Positions 8,422 to 18,940 of a DNA stretch of 64,000 nt are shown in pieces (the stretch's first letter is position 1; each line of letters starts with the position of its first letter). The position numbers and the translations under genes were made by a program. The DNA is taken from the NCBI GenBank assembly GCA_016860845.1, contig BOKF01000022.1, positions 74,031 to 138,030 on the forward strand, read 5' to 3'. The stretch comes from Chloroflexota bacterium. Lineage in GTDB: Bacteria; Chloroflexota; Anaerolineae; 4572-78; J111. The notes beneath the pieces were generated by a model. It did not search any database, was not told where the DNA came from, and saw only the letters and a program-made list of their open reading frames with translations.

Positions 8422-9090
8422 TTAGGGTCTATGTTTGAGGAGTAACTTTTTCAGCAGGGGGCCGATGTGGAAAACGGTGGGCACGACATAGTCTATCGCC
8501 AGGGAAGGGCCGCTTCCCTCGACCAAAATGGTCGTCATACCGGCATCTTTGGCTGGAATTAAATTGCGGGCCAAGTCGTCCACCATAATGCAGCACTCAC
8601 CGGGGACGTTCAACAGGTTAAGTGCCTCCTGGTAAGCCAGGGGGTCTGGCTTATTTTTGTATTTCATCGCGGCAATGTCAATAATTTGCTCAAAGTGAGG
8701 CCGGATTTGTAAGGCGCCCAAAACACGTTCAGCGTGGAAGCGATCGGCATTGGTAAAGATGACTTTGCGCAGGGGAATTTCGTGCAGCATTTCATCCAGG
8801 GGTGGGCTGGCCCCAAAAAAGTCGCGCGGGTTCAAATCATGTACAAAAGCCAGGTAATCAAGGGGATCAATGTGATATTCATGCATCAAGCCGCGTAAGG
8901 TAGTGCCATGATGTTGATGGTAGCTGCGCTTTACTTCTGGCGCATCATCGGCTGGAATACCGACTTTATGAACCATATAGAGCAGAATCCGCTCGGAAAT
9001 GGCCCCCATCAGGCCGGACGCCCGCGGGTAGAGCGTCTCATCCAGATCAAACAAAATATATTCAAAGGGTGGATGTACCCGATTTTTCAT
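8422..9090 (-). CDS. HAD-family hydrolase, pyrimidine 5'-nucleotidase-like
   Basis: A 222-residue haloacid-dehalogenase-fold phosphatase. Motif I is FDLDETLYP near the N-terminus (nucleophile Asp and Asp+2), motif II is the Thr/Ser in VIFTNADR, the Lys of motif III lies in KNKPDPLAY, and motif IV is IMVDDLARN. The DETLYP wording and small helical cap match the SDT1/pyrimidine 5'-nucleotidase branch, which dephosphorylates nucleotides or small phosphometabolites. The open frame extends upstream, but I start at the ATG giving MKNRVHPPF because the extra residues do not belong to the fold. Monocistronic and flanked by repeats. Confidence 0.8.
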   Translation of the reverse strand: MKNRVHPPFEYILFDLDETLYPRASGLMGAISERILLYMVHKVGIPADDAPEVKRSYHQHHGTTLRGLMHEYHIDPLDYLAFVHDLNPRDFFGASPPLDEMLHEIPLRKVIFTNADRFHAERVLGALQIRPHFEQIIDIAAMKYKNKPDPLAYQEALNLLNVPGECCIMVDDLARNLIPAKDAGMTTILVEGSGPSLAIDYVVPTVFHIGPLLKKLLLKHRP

Positions 9091-9127
9091 TCGAGCAATA
9101 TTGGGTAGTGAACAGGTTGCCAAAAAT

Positions 9128-9207
9128 AGAAAAGGAGTGACTTTTTTCCGTAACAGGGCTGCGCCTGGCATCACCCGTACCGAGAAAAAGGCACTCCTCT
9201 TTTGTTA
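9128..9207. repeat. Imperfect inverted repeat upstream of the HAD gene
   Basis: AAAAGGAGTGACTTTTTTC and, about 40 bp later, GAGAAAAAGGCACTCCTCTTTT form a long imperfect hairpin. It is in the 5' region of the HAD gene and could be a terminator for minus-strand transcription from upstream or a dispersed element. Confidence 0.5.
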
Positions 9208-9350
9208 ATGGATCTATAACTCTAGTTCAACAAATACTAACATAGCACAGAGTTATTGTCTAATACAATGGGTATTTAGGCCCTATGTCCCTATTTGTAG
9301 GACAGGCTGGTAACTTGCCTTACCGTTATTGCCTTTCCAAGTTAATTTAG

Positions 9351-10366
<1,016 letters not shown>

Positions 10367-10422
10367 TTAACTCCTGTCGTTGAGCTAAATTGGTTTTTAA
10401 ATCCGTAAAAATCGGTCCCCGG

Positions 10423-10665
10423 CTATACCCAATCAATCCGATCCGGTCTGATCAGCACACGGGTTCCACCGTTTGAGAAAACCGGTTCCGGGTCGTTGCT
10501 GTAGCGATAAACTTCAACGACATAATCGCCGATGGTTCCGGCCAGCCGTCTCAAACCAGCCCAAACGGATTTTTCACTTTCTTGATGGGCCTTTGCTTGT
10601 CTGTAAATTTGATCAGTGCAAAACGGGTCAGTTGTGCAAATACTTTTAGTCGTCATTGTTGGCAA
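10423..10665 (-). CDS. Small hypothetical protein
   Basis: An 80-codon frame between the MerR gene and the aldo/keto reductase, all on the minus strand. The C-terminal half (residues about 45-80) reads like a compact beta-strand protein (DYVVEVYRYSN, TRVLIRPDR); the N-terminal 25 residues are rich in Thr and Cys. I do not recognise a family. Fifty-nine bases separate it from the reductase. It may be a real small gene or the remnant of one. Confidence 0.35.
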   Translation of the reverse strand: MPTMTTKSICTTDPFCTDQIYRQAKAHQESEKSVWAGLRRLAGTIGDYVVEVYRYSNDPEPVFSNGGTRVLIRPDRIDWV

Positions 10666-10757
10666 AAATCTCCAAAGAATTTAATTGAGTTCAAAACTGA
10701 TAACAGTTTAACCGGGAAGCGTCTTTGACTCGTTACGAAAAGCGTTACCCAACCATC

Positions 10758-10790
10758 GAAAAATCGTAACGGCTCAGATGACTGGCCCTT
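10758..10790. repeat. Partial copy of the TGACTGGC dispersed repeat
   Basis: AAAAATCGTAACGGCTCAG followed by ATGACTGGCCC closely matches the left flank and left arm of the palindromic element at 34866-34956 and the copy at 44444-44530. Only one arm is present here, immediately beyond the MerR stop. Confidence 0.6.
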
Positions 10791-10795
10791 TCACC

Positions 10796-11215
10796 TTAAT
10801 GAAGTTGGAACGGCTTGTGATCATATTTTTGATCTTCTGTCTGAATTATCTCTTTCTCTTTCTGCAAGATAGCAATATCATACATCTCTATTTTGTAATT
10901 CAACAGGTCCAGTGTTTTTTGCATTTCTGCGATCCTGGCCTCAAGCAGCTCCCGCTGTTCTTTCAAAATTTCTTTTCTGGCTTCAATGGTCTGGTCGCCT
11001 TGCTCACTCAGTTTGAAATACTCAAGCAGCACCTCAATGGGAAGCCCCGCACTTCTCATACACTTAACAAATTCAACCCGTTTTACATCGAGTTCGCTGT
11101 AATCTCTGATACCGCTTCCATTTCGATTTACCGGCGGGAGCAATCCAATACGTTCGTAGTAGCGCAGCGTGTCCGACGAAATACCGGATTGTTCACTGAC
11201 TTCCATGATCTTCAT
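10796..11215 (-). CDS. MerR-family transcriptional regulator
   Basis: A 139-residue regulator with the standard layout: N-terminal winged helix-turn-helix (MKIMEVSEQSGISSDTLRYYE at 1-21, then GIRDYSE), a second helix pair, and a long dimerisation coiled coil from about residue 75. There are no effector-binding Cys residues in the C-terminal tail; a single Cys lies at about 52 (VKCMRSAGL), as in several NmlR/AdhR-like aldehyde or redox sensors. Start ATG follows GGAGG by seven bases. A MerR-type promoter with a dyad operator lies immediately upstream, so it probably controls itself and perhaps the downstream reductase. Confidence 0.9.
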   Translation of the reverse strand: MKIMEVSEQSGISSDTLRYYERIGLLPPVNRNGSGIRDYSELDVKRVEFVKCMRSAGLPIEVLLEYFKLSEQGDQTIEARKEILKEQRELLEARIAEMQKTLDLLNYKIEMYDIAILQKEKEIIQTEDQKYDHKPFQLH

Positions 11216-11233
11216 AATTTCACCTCCAAAGTT

Positions 11234-11264
11234 AGTATACCACTTGGAGTCGACTCCAAGTCAA
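11234..11264 (-). promoter_or_regulatory. MerR-type promoter with 19-bp spacer and dyad operator
   Basis: On the minus strand a -35 TTGACT (11264-11259) and -10 TATACT (11239-11234) are separated by 19 bp. The spacer holds the near-complete palindrome CTTGGAGTCGACTCCAAG (11243-11260). An overlong 19-bp spacer with a central dyad is the hallmark of promoters that MerR proteins activate by untwisting DNA. The -10 is about 20 bp from the merR-like ATG. Confidence 0.88.
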
Positions 11265-11290
11265 GTGTTTTTATAAAAATAAAGCCGAAA

Positions 11291-11308
11291 CATGAAACCG
11301 CTTTCATG
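11291..11308. promoter_or_regulatory. LacI-type operator, upstream site
   Basis: The perfect palindrome CATGAAACCGCTTTCATG (seven-base arms, CCGC centre) has the central CG and TGAAA half-sites typical of LacI/GalR operators. It lies 14 bp upstream of the -35 box of the promoter at 11323-11351. Confidence 0.8.
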
Positions 11309-11322
11309 ATGACACACAGATT

Positions 11323-11351
11323 TTGACTCTGCAAAAAATCCGTGTTATGAT
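11323..11351 (+). promoter_or_regulatory. Promoter of the LacI/beta-glucoside leader transcript
   Basis: -35 TTGACT (11323-11328) and -10 TATGAT (11346-11351) with a 17-bp spacer. It lies between two LacI-type operators, the second of which overlaps the -10, a layout that predicts repression by occlusion or looping. Confidence 0.82.
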
Positions 11352-11367
11352 GAAACCGTTTTCATCA
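11348..11367. promoter_or_regulatory. LacI-type operator overlapping the -10 box
   Basis: The perfect palindrome TGATGAAACCGTTTTCATCA (eight-base arms) shares the TGAAACCG core with the upstream site, centre-to-centre distance about 58 bp. It covers the -10 and predicted start point. The LacI protein encoded at 11672 is the obvious ligand. Confidence 0.85.
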
Positions 11368-11561
11368 AGAACTACTTCCAAAACCAAGACCAAACAAAAA
11401 CAGCCTGTTCACTAACAGGAGAGGACATCCATTTGATCATCGCTCCACCGATCAAAACTAACATTTTGTAATTCTTCAAGGGACAAAGAGGCCCTCACAA
11501 CTAAAAATGTGTTTAGCTTCCCAATGTCGGGATAGTAACTCAAAACTTTGGAAGTGCATCA

Positions 11562-11619
11562 AAATACAACCAGTAACCGGCGAGGTTCCGCTCGCTGGTC
11601 ACGGTTGTATTTTTTTGTT
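11562..11619 (+). terminator. Intrinsic terminator or attenuator in the 5' leader
   Basis: A long stem (arms AAATACAACC...CGAG and CTCG...GGTTGTATTT around loop GTTCCG) is followed directly by seven T residues. It stands between the operator-controlled promoter at 11323 and the LacI start at 11672, so it would end a roughly 260-nt untranslated transcript unless read through. The 11216-11671 gap contains no convincing gene; a 12-codon TTG frame after AGGAGAGG near 11433 could be a leader peptide. Confidence 0.75.
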
Positions 11620-11671
11620 TGTCCCCGGTAATTGTTACGCTGGCTGGCGATATATCTCTTGCTGACAAACT

Positions 11672-12691
11672 ATGAGTCGAAAATCATCCTCTGTGACAAT
11701 TCGTGATGTTGCCCAAAAAGCGGGTGTTTCACCTGCAACGGTTAGCCGTTACCTTAATGATAGTGCGCCGGTTTCCACAGAAGTCGCTCAGCGAATTCAG
11801 GAGGTCATGAGTAATCTGAAATATGTTCCTCATGCCGCAGCCCGGCAGCTTGCCACACAAAAAGCCCGTGCCATTGGGGTGCTGCTGACAGATATAGACA
11901 GCGCGTTTTTTCCGCCCTTAATTAGCGGCATTGAGTCAATCGTGCAACAAGAGGGATACAATTTATTAGTAGCCTCACGCTCTGCGGGGAATGAGGTTGA
12001 CGCGCAAATTCCCATAGGCCCTCATAATGCAGATGGCATGATTGTTTTTCCCGGCAGCCTAAATGACAGCGAGATTCTCAAACTGCACCAGGCCGGTTTT
12101 CCATTGGCGTTAATCTATCGAACGGCCCCTGAAGGCTCAAACATTCCCAGCGTGGCGGTTTGGAATAAGCGAGCAACCAGAGAACTGATTGACCACCTCA
12201 TCGAAGTTCATCACTGCCGCAGAATTGTTTTTGTGCGCGGTCCCGCCGACAATGAAGACTCCCAGCGGCGCGAGATGGGCTATCAAGAGTCGTTAGAAGC
12301 CCATGATATTGCCTACAACCCAAATTTGATTATCTCAGGGGAATATAATCGCAACGATGCTTATCAAGCAATGTCTAAATTCCTTAAAAATGAACACCCT
12401 GATTTTGATGCCGTATTTACCGGCAACGATGACTCTGCTATTGGGGTTATGAATGCACTTTATGAAAAAGGATTACGCATTCCTGATGACATCAGTGTGG
12501 TTGGTTTTGATAATCTGGAATTATCGGCTTTTTTGACCCCGCCTCTGACAACGATCCATGCGCCGACAGAATGTGTGGGCAAAACTGCGGCGCGATACTT
12601 GTTTAAATTGCTGGCAAATCAGGAGGTAGACCTTGTTACCCTGCTGCCCACTGAGATTGTCATCCGGCGTTCTTGCGGATGTTCCGCATAA
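11672..12691 (+). CDS. LacI-family transcriptional regulator of the beta-glucoside operon
   Basis: A 339-residue repressor. The N-terminal helix-turn-helix and hinge are clear (VTIRDVAQKAGVSPATVSRY at about residues 8-27; hinge PHAAARQLATQ), followed by the periplasmic-binding-like sugar-sensing domain (AIGVLLTDIDSAFFPPLISG to FDNLELSAFLTPPLTTI) and a short Cys-containing tail (RRSCGCSA). It is the first gene after an operator-flanked promoter and precedes the substrate-binding protein by 124 bp. It most likely represses this operon and is released by a glucoside or its breakdown product. Confidence 0.92.
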   Translation: MSRKSSSVTIRDVAQKAGVSPATVSRYLNDSAPVSTEVAQRIQEVMSNLKYVPHAAARQLATQKARAIGVLLTDIDSAFFPPLISGIESIVQQEGYNLLVASRSAGNEVDAQIPIGPHNADGMIVFPGSLNDSEILKLHQAGFPLALIYRTAPEGSNIPSVAVWNKRATRELIDHLIEVHHCRRIVFVRGPADNEDSQRREMGYQESLEAHDIAYNPNLIISGEYNRNDAYQAMSKFLKNEHPDFDAVFTGNDDSAIGVMNALYEKGLRIPDDISVVGFDNLELSAFLTPPLTTIHAPTECVGKTAARYLFKLLANQEVDLVTLLPTEIVIRRSCGCSA

Positions 12692-12815
12692 ATGTAGAGG
12701 TTAAAATTGAAATTTTTATTTAATGAAAGGAGGTGCTGCACTCCCCATAATTAACCAAAACCCTGGTGACGTTGGTTTAATCGCTAAAAATATTTAATTC
12801 TGTCGAGGAGAAAAA

Positions 12816-14651
12816 ATGAAAACAAAGTTGTTTTTAATGACTGTTCTGTTACTGGTTGTTTCTTTGCTGCTGGTAACCCACGGCACGGCTTTGGCTCAAG
12901 AACCTGACGCGAGTTCTTTGCCCCGCAACGAAACCCTGTACTTCAATGGCCAGCAGTGGGGGCCGGTGGTGGGTTGGAATCCCTACTCCACCAGCAACAA
13001 TAACTCTCTGGGTATTGCTAATAATCAGGACAGCGCCCGCGTCGTCATATTTGAAACCCCGTATTTGTACAACATGCTCGATGGCAAGGTCTATCCTTTG
13101 CTGGCTGATGGTGATTATGAGTGGAACGCTGACCGAACCGAACTCACCTTTAAGCTCAAAGAGGCCGCCAAATGGAGCGATGGCACCCCGGTGACGGCGG
13201 AGGATGTTGCCTATACCTGGGCGACCCATGTCAAATATGAAACTCCTGTTGGCTCAGCCAACGTTGATTACATTGAAGATATCCAAGCCGTTGACGATCA
13301 AACGGTTGTGGTCAAGGCCAAACTGGATGCGGACGGCAAAGCGATCAATCCTCTGATTGTGGCTGCCTATGTGAGCACCAATTATGTCATTCAGCAAGCC
13401 TGGACTGAAACCCTGGAAGAGCGCGTTGGCGGCGATGCCACCCAGTTGCTGGCTGATCCCGCGGAGGATGTGGTATACTCCGGACCTTATCACGGTTACT
13501 TTTGGGATGATACCAAGGTTGTCTACGTTCGCGATGACAACTATTGGGGGCAGGATGAGTCTATGTGGGGCAAACTGCCCGTTCCGAAGTATCTGGCCCA
13601 TACAATCTTTAAGGATAACGCCGCCGGTTCTGCTGCCCTGGCCAAAGGCGAAGTAGATGTCAGCCAGCAGTTTAACTCTAATGTTAATCTTCTGTGGGAA
13701 AACTATGGCCTGCCTATCTCGACCTACCTGCCCGAGCCGCCTTATCAAATTGGCGCCACCCTCCCCACCGCTTTCTACAACCTGAAGTCTCCTGGTTTGG
13801 ACCAGGTAGCGGTGCGCAAGGCCATTGCCATTGCGGTTGACTACCCCACCATCATTGCCAACGCCATGACCAACCAATCGGCTACCTTCGAGCAGGCGCC
13901 GCGCTCGCTCATGAACCCGACCGAGGGCGAGCAGGCCATGTATGATCACGATGCCGTTAAAGACTTACAGTGGGTTGGCAACGATATCGAAGGGGCCAAG
14001 AAACTGCTCGACGACGCCGGTATTGTTGATTCCGATGGCGATGGCTGGCGCGAATACGAGGGCGAAAACCTGCATTACGTAGCCACCTGTCCTAACGGCT
14101 GGTCCGACTGGCAGGCGGCGATTGAAGTAGTGGCTGCCGCCGGCAAAGAGATTGGCATTGACATCACCACCAACTACCCCGAATGGTCTGTGTATCAGAC
14201 GGTTGTTACCGCCTCAGATAAGGACCTGCCCGAAGGCTATGACATCTTCATGATGTGGAGCACCGGCGCCGGCCCCACCCAGCCGTGGCAACGTATCCGC
14301 TATTTGCTCAGCTCTGAATTTGTGGGCATGGCCGGCAACTGGAACGGCAACTGGGGCCAATACAGCAATCCTGAGGTGGATGAATTGATCAAGGCCATCC
14401 CCGCTGAAACCGACGAGGCCAAGCTGAAGGAAATGTACACGGAACTGGTTAAGATTTACCTGACCGACGTCCCCTCCTTCACGCTCATGTACCGTCCCCA
14501 AAGTTTCCATACTGTGAACGAAACTGTGTGGACCAACTTCCCGCACCAGGATGACGGCACCAATCCACCCGTCCCGCCGCTGGACCTGACCGACGGTTGG
14601 AGTATTGCCGGTCTCTATAATTTGGAGCTGGTTGAGACGCCGGCTCAGTAA
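12816..14651 (+). CDS. Family-5 extracellular solute-binding protein (peptide/oligosaccharide ABC importer)
   Basis: A 611-residue secreted binding protein with a Sec signal peptide ([12 protein letters not shown] to TALA, cleavage near residue 27-28; no lipobox Cys). The mature protein has the SBP_bac_5 pattern: [22 protein letters not shown] (about 112-133), the central [11 protein letters not shown], and the late SNPEVDELI region. Family-5 proteins bind oligopeptides but also cello- and xylo-oligosaccharides. Linked GH3 glucosidase and LacI genes point to an oligosaccharide. The start follows GAGGAG. A strong hairpin lies directly after the stop. Confidence 0.92.
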   Translation: MKTKLFLMTVLLLVVSLLLVTHGTALAQEPDASSLPRNETLYFNGQQWGPVVGWNPYSTSNNNSLGIANNQDSARVVIFETPYLYNMLDGKVYPLLADGDYEWNADRTELTFKLKEAAKWSDGTPVTAEDVAYTWATHVKYETPVGSANVDYIEDIQAVDDQTVVVKAKLDADGKAINPLIVAAYVSTNYVIQQAWTETLEERVGGDATQLLADPAEDVVYSGPYHGYFWDDTKVVYVRDDNYWGQDESMWGKLPVPKYLAHTIFKDNAAGSAALAKGEVDVSQQFNSNVNLLWENYGLPISTYLPEPPYQIGATLPTAFYNLKSPGLDQVAVRKAIAIAVDYPTIIANAMTNQSATFEQAPRSLMNPTEGEQAMYDHDAVKDLQWVGNDIEGAKKLLDDAGIVDSDGDGWREYEGENLHYVATCPNGWSDWQAAIEVVAAAGKEIGIDITTNYPEWSVYQTVVTASDKDLPEGYDIFMMWSTGAGPTQPWQRIRYLLSSEFVGMAGNWNGNWGQYSNPEVDELIKAIPAETDEAKLKEMYTELVKIYLTDVPSFTLMYRPQSFHTVNETVWTNFPHQDDGTNPPVPPLDLTDGWSIAGLYNLELVETPAQ

Positions 14652-14673
14652 CAGATACCCTGTAAGCTGGTAA

Positions 14674-14708
14674 CAACAGTCATGCCCCAAACCGGGGCAT
14701 GACTGTTG
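14674..14708 (+). promoter_or_regulatory. Intercistronic hairpin between binding protein and permease
   Basis: Perfect 15-bp stem (arms CAACAGTCATGCCCC and GGGGCATGACTGTTG) with a five-base loop and no T-run. In ABC importer operons such stems protect the upstream binding-protein mRNA from 3' exonucleases and lower permease expression; that role is inferred here. Confidence 0.7.
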
Positions 14709-14804
14709 ACTGATTACGCTCGTAGTTACAAATTGTGTTTTCTTTCCTCCTGTCTTTTAGAATGCGCAATTTGTAACCCCCTTGGCTGTACAAGGAGGTA
14801 TACA

Positions 14805-15809
14805 TTGAAAGGGTACCGCAAGTATTTCCTCAATAAACTCATGTGGTTTGCCATTACCTTCGTCGCGGCTTTTGTGTTGAATTTCACCCTGCCCCGCTTA
14901 ATGCCGGGCGATCCTGTGGCCGCCATTGTCGCCAGATTTGCCCAAGGTATGAGCAATGCGACCGGGGTCCAGGCGATTTATGAACAGTACACAAAACTGT
15001 TTGGCACCGACAAACCCATCGTTGAACAATTCTTCATCTACGTCAAAAATGTGCTGCAAGGTGATTTTGGTTACTCGTTCAGCCAATATCCCAGGACGGT
15101 GGCCGATGTGCTCAAAGCTTCCCTGATCTGGACAGTGGCTTTACAGTTCCCGGCCATTCTCGTTGGCTGGATCATCGGCAACGCCCTCGGCGCGCTGGCG
15201 GCCTATCTGAGAGGGGGCTTTGATAAAGTCCTTCTGCCCATCAGCATTTTTGCCAGCAGTTTGCCGCCATTTGGTATGGCGATTTTTTTGCTGGTTATTT
15301 TTGCGGTCATATTAGAATGGTTCCCCACCTCGGGCGGGTACGGCTTTGACCTGATTCCCAATTTGAGCTGGGGATTTATCTGGTCGGTGATTGTCCATTA
15401 CCAACTACCATTCTGGTCTATCGTATTGGTCGCCATCGGCGGCCAGGCGATTGGGATGCGTTCGATGGCTATCTATGAATTGAATGCGGACTATGTAAAG
15501 TTCAGCCGCTTTATGGGCATCAAAGACCGCAAGATTGTGGGTTATGTGTTCAGGAATGCCATGTTACCTCAAATAACCGGTTTGGCGCTGGCTTTTGGCA
15601 CCATGGTGTTTGGGGCGTTGGTGGCGGAAATTATTTTTAGCTATCCGGGGCTTGGGACGACTATTCTGTCAGCCGTATTAGGCCAGGATTACCCGCTCAT
15701 TTCAGCCACCACATTGATCATCACTGTCATGGTGCTGACGGCAAACTTTCTTATTGAGATTGTTTACGGCATCCTTGATCCACGCATTAAGGTAGCGCAG
15801 GCTGATTAG
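14805..15809 (+). CDS. ABC importer permease (DppB/OppB type)
   Basis: A 334-residue inner-membrane permease. I start at TTG 14805 because AAGGAGG lies six bases upstream; the frame is open further 5' but those residues are Cys-rich and unlike a permease. The N-terminal helix, the [15 protein letters not shown] segment and the following [20 protein letters not shown] loop are diagnostic of DppB-like proteins. The cytosolic EAA-type loop ([20 protein letters not shown]) contacts the ATPase. Works with the next four genes to import the ligand captured by the binding protein. Confidence 0.92.
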   Translation: MKGYRKYFLNKLMWFAITFVAAFVLNFTLPRLMPGDPVAAIVARFAQGMSNATGVQAIYEQYTKLFGTDKPIVEQFFIYVKNVLQGDFGYSFSQYPRTVADVLKASLIWTVALQFPAILVGWIIGNALGALAAYLRGGFDKVLLPISIFASSLPPFGMAIFLLVIFAVILEWFPTSGGYGFDLIPNLSWGFIWSVIVHYQLPFWSIVLVAIGGQAIGMRSMAIYELNADYVKFSRFMGIKDRKIVGYVFRNAMLPQITGLALAFGTMVFGALVAEIIFSYPGLGTTILSAVLGQDYPLISATTLIITVMVLTANFLIEIVYGILDPRIKVAQAD

Positions 15810-15823
15810 GGGGACAGGCCGTT

Positions 15824-17071
15824 ATGAAACGTACCATTCGACAGGTTTTTCACTCAGGGAAATTTGTAACTGGTTTTGCCATCTTTGTCTCAATTTTGCT
15901 GATCGTGATGATTTATCCACGGATCGTCCCAGATCCCCCTTTGGCCATCATTGGTCAGGGAACTTTCTTTCCGCCCGGCATCTACGCAAGTGTTTATGAC
16001 AGCCTTTTTTCTCCGCATTACACTTTAGATCTGGATGATGCCGCTGCCAAACGAATTGCCAGCAAGTTAGCCGACAAAGATCGCCTGGCCATAAAGGAAT
16101 GGCTTGTGGCGGCTAAAATTCCTGAATCTGAGATAGATATTGAGAACACCGCCAAACTTCTGGAGCAGTGGGTGAACAATTTTGACCCGGCGAAGAAAAT
16201 ATCCGGGATGACCAATGCCCGGCGGAATTATTTTATTCGGCTCAATAACTCGCTCAAGGGGCTTCTGTCAACTGAAGGGGCACAGACCATAATCAACAAG
16301 GAAACGGGTCAACCTGGAGAGATGGGGGTTATCGCTCAAACCGATTACGTAAATATCAAAGAGGTGGCCAATGTCCGCGTGTTGCCCCTGGGAACCGACA
16401 ACTTTGGCCGGGATGTCCTGACAGAGTTGGTAGCGGCCACCCGGGTATCTCTGCTCATCGGTTTTGTGGCCGGCCTGGTCGCAACCTTTATCGGTTTGGT
16501 TTTAGGCTTACTCTCGGGTTATGTGGGGGGCTTTACCGATGACGTGATTACGTTTATCACCAATTTATTCACGGTTATTCCCAGTTTTATATTATTAATC
16601 CTCATTTCATTCAGTATCGGGCAGGAGCAACGCGGCGCGTTTACCATTGCCGTGGTCATCGGGTTTACCACCTGGGTCTGGACCGCCAGGGCCGTACGGG
16701 CGCAAGTATTTTCGCTGCGTCATCGTGACCATGTCAACTTGTCTAAAATATCCGGTCACTCGGTTGCTCATATTATCGTCCGGGATATTCTGCCTTACAT
16801 TGCTTCTTACGTAATTATGGCCCTAATTTTACAGATTTCCTCGGCTATCCTGTTGGAAGCGGCGTTATCCATTATTGGTTTAGGCCCCAGAACAACCGAA
16901 GTGCCAACGTTGGGGTTAATGATGAACTGGGCGATGATTTACCAGGCGCATATCCTGGGCAAATGGTGGGCGTACGTCCCCGTCATTCTAACCATCGCCT
17001 TGATTTCTTTCTCGTTGAATTTGATGAATACCGGTCTTGACCATGTATTCAATCCAGCCTTGCGGGATTAG
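15824..17071 (+). CDS. ABC importer permease (DppC/OppC type) with large extracytoplasmic insert
   Basis: A 415-residue permease, about 120 residues longer than usual DppC. After one N-terminal helix (residues about 15-35) comes a roughly 150-residue hydrophilic, helical region ([17 protein letters not shown] and onward) before [21 protein letters not shown], where the conserved DppC core begins. The core carries the remaining five helices and an EAA loop ([19 protein letters not shown]). The extra domain probably faces outside and might interact with the binding protein. Starts 14 bp after the DppB-type gene. Confidence 0.9.
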   Translation: MKRTIRQVFHSGKFVTGFAIFVSILLIVMIYPRIVPDPPLAIIGQGTFFPPGIYASVYDSLFSPHYTLDLDDAAAKRIASKLADKDRLAIKEWLVAAKIPESEIDIENTAKLLEQWVNNFDPAKKISGMTNARRNYFIRLNNSLKGLLSTEGAQTIINKETGQPGEMGVIAQTDYVNIKEVANVRVLPLGTDNFGRDVLTELVAATRVSLLIGFVAGLVATFIGLVLGLLSGYVGGFTDDVITFITNLFTVIPSFILLILISFSIGQEQRGAFTIAVVIGFTTWVWTARAVRAQVFSLRHRDHVNLSKISGHSVAHIIVRDILPYIASYVIMALILQISSAILLEAALSIIGLGPRTTEVPTLGLMMNWAMIYQAHILGKWWAYVPVILTIALISFSLNLMNTGLDHVFNPALRD

Positions 17072-17080
17072 GTGATTGAT

Positions 17081-18091
17081 ATGTCAAACGTGGTCTTAGA
17101 GGTTAATGAATTAACCACAAAATATATTACCCGGTTTGGCGAAGATGTTTACGCGGTTGACCATGTGTCGCTAAAACTCGAAGAAGGGAAATCACTCGGA
17201 ATTGCGGGCGAGTCCGGCTGCGGAAAATCAACGCTGGCGTTGAGCCTGATGGGCTATTACTTCCCGCCGCTGTACTATACCAGCGGTGATATTATCATCA
17301 ATGGGACCAATATTTCTAAGATGTCCCCGGATAACGTTCGCAAATCAATCCTGGGTAGAGAGATTGCCTATATTCCCCAGGCCGCCATGAACGCGCTTAA
17401 CCCCACCCAAAAAGTCATCAGTTTTATTGAAGATGTAGTTCAAGCCCACGATCGCGGCAAAACCAAGAAAGAAATTTTTGACCTTGCCAGGCAAAGCTTT
17501 GAAGTTTTAGGGCTTCCGGCCCAGGTTCTGCAAAAATACCCGGTTGAACTTTCGGGGGGGATGAAACAGCGCACCGTCATCGCTATTTCGGTGCTGCTTC
17601 ACCCCAAAGTGTTGATTGCCGATGAACCTTCCTCCGCTCTCGACGTTACTTCACAGAAGATGGTCATCAAGATGCTGCGGAACTTGATGGAAAAGGGCTT
17701 CATCAAGTCCATGATCTTTATTACCCATGAGCTGCCGCTGCTTTACAACGTCACCGATGACATTATGGTCATGTACGCCGGGCAGATTGTGGAGAAAGGA
17801 ACCGCCAAACAAACCGTATTTGATCCGCTTCATCCTTACGCCAAAGGGCTGATGGGGTCCATTATTGTGCCGGAAGAAGGGCTGCGCGAGGCCAAACTAA
17901 CGGCTATTCCCGGGGTGCCGCCTAACCTTAAAAAACCGCCGTCCGGCTGCCGGTTTGCCGCCCGCTGTAAATACGCTCAGCCGGAGTGTACGGTCAGGTC
18001 CATTGACCTTCGCTCTGGGGGTAATGGGCGAACTTACCGCTGCATCTTTTCAGAAGAAGAATTGAGAGAGGCTTACAAAAATGGCCGATGA
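17081..18091 (+). CDS. ABC importer ATPase (DppD/OppD type)
   Basis: A 336-residue ATPase with Walker [10 protein letters not shown] (about residues 43-51), signature LSGGMKQR, Walker [14 protein letters not shown] and the C-terminal oligopeptide/dipeptide extension [14 protein letters not shown], whose Cys residues can bind an Fe-S cluster in this family. I prefer ATG 17081, five bases after AGGTGA; a GTG at 17072 abutting the previous stop is also possible. It overlaps the next ATPase gene by 11 bp. Confidence 0.93.
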   Translation: MSNVVLEVNELTTKYITRFGEDVYAVDHVSLKLEEGKSLGIAGESGCGKSTLALSLMGYYFPPLYYTSGDIIINGTNISKMSPDNVRKSILGREIAYIPQAAMNALNPTQKVISFIEDVVQAHDRGKTKKEIFDLARQSFEVLGLPAQVLQKYPVELSGGMKQRTVIAISVLLHPKVLIADEPSSALDVTSQKMVIKMLRNLMEKGFIKSMIFITHELPLLYNVTDDIMVMYAGQIVEKGTAKQTVFDPLHPYAKGLMGSIIVPEEGLREAKLTAIPGVPPNLKKPPSGCRFAARCKYAQPECTVRSIDLRSGGNGRTYRCIFSEEELREAYKNGR

Positions 18092-18893
18092 AAAGACGTT
18101 ATACTTGAGGGCATTAGGGCTGACCAAGGTATTTGGGTTTGGCAGTAGCAAAACCGTCGCCGTTGATCATGTGGACCTTGATCTCTACAAGGGCGAAGTT
18201 GTCTCGATTGTAGGTGAATCGGGCAGCGGCAAGACGACCTTGTCGAAAATCCTTTTGGGGTTAATCAACCCGACTGAGGGTGAGATTTACTTCGAGGGGA
18301 AAAAACGCGACATCAGTTCGCAGAAGAAAAGGAAAGAATACTGGAAAAATATCCAGGCAATCTTTCAGGACCCGTTTTCGTCATACAACATCTTTAACAA
18401 AATCGACTCCGTCCTGTTAGATTGCATTAACATGCGCGGTGGCGGCAACCTGCCGAAGGCCAAAAAAGTAGAGCTGATGGCCGAGGCTTGCAGCTTTGTT
18501 AACCTCAAGTTCGAGGAATTGACCAACAAATATCCTTTTGAACTATCCGGTGGGCAGCAGCAGCGCCTTATGATTGCTCGCATTTTTCTGCTGAAGCCAA
18601 AAATTCTGTTGGCCGATGAACCGACCTCCATGATTGATGCCTGCTCACGCGCCACCATTCTGGATCAGTTGATGAAGCTGCGCGACGACATCGGAATGAC
18701 GGTTATTTTTATTACCCATGATATTGGCCTGGCCTATTACGTTTCTGACAAAGTCTACATTATGGAGCGCGGCAGATTCGTGGAAAGCGGCACTCCCGAC
18801 GCAGTGATTCTGCACCCCAAAGAGGCTTACACCCAACGCCTGATTAACGATGTGCCAAAAATTTATGAGGAATGGGACCTCTCCACTGTCTAA
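18081..18893 (+). CDS. ABC importer ATPase (DppF/OppF type)
   Basis: A 270-residue ATPase pairing with the preceding one. Walker A is GESGSGKTT, the signature LSGGQQQR and Walker [15 protein letters not shown]; the usual Leu of SALD is replaced by Ile in SMID. It lacks the Cys-rich C-terminal oligopeptide-transporter extension present in its partner, which is why it is about 60 residues shorter. Overlap with the upstream gene implies translational coupling and 1:1 synthesis. Confidence 0.92.
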   Translation: MADEKTLYLRALGLTKVFGFGSSKTVAVDHVDLDLYKGEVVSIVGESGSGKTTLSKILLGLINPTEGEIYFEGKKRDISSQKKRKEYWKNIQAIFQDPFSSYNIFNKIDSVLLDCINMRGGGNLPKAKKVELMAEACSFVNLKFEELTNKYPFELSGGQQQRLMIARIFLLKPKILLADEPTSMIDACSRATILDQLMKLRDDIGMTVIFITHDIGLAYYVSDKVYIMERGRFVESGTPDAVILHPKEAYTQRLINDVPKIYEEWDLSTV

Positions 18894-18940
18894 CCGATTG
18901 CTGCTATCTTCTATTCAACCCAACCAAGGAGTATAAACTC

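Noticed and set aside
11503..11660. ATG frame crossing the leader terminator upstream of lacI
   Set aside because: It reads through the terminator stem, has no ribosome-binding site and encodes no recognisable protein.
12723..12797. 24-codon ATG frame between lacI and the binding-protein gene
   Set aside because: Its only AGGAGG lies inside the frame instead of before it, and the stretch also forms a weak hairpin; no sign of coding.
13254..13949. Long antisense frame within the binding-protein gene (and many similar ones in other genes)
   Set aside because: Shadow of a high-GC coding sequence; the sense protein is clearly real.
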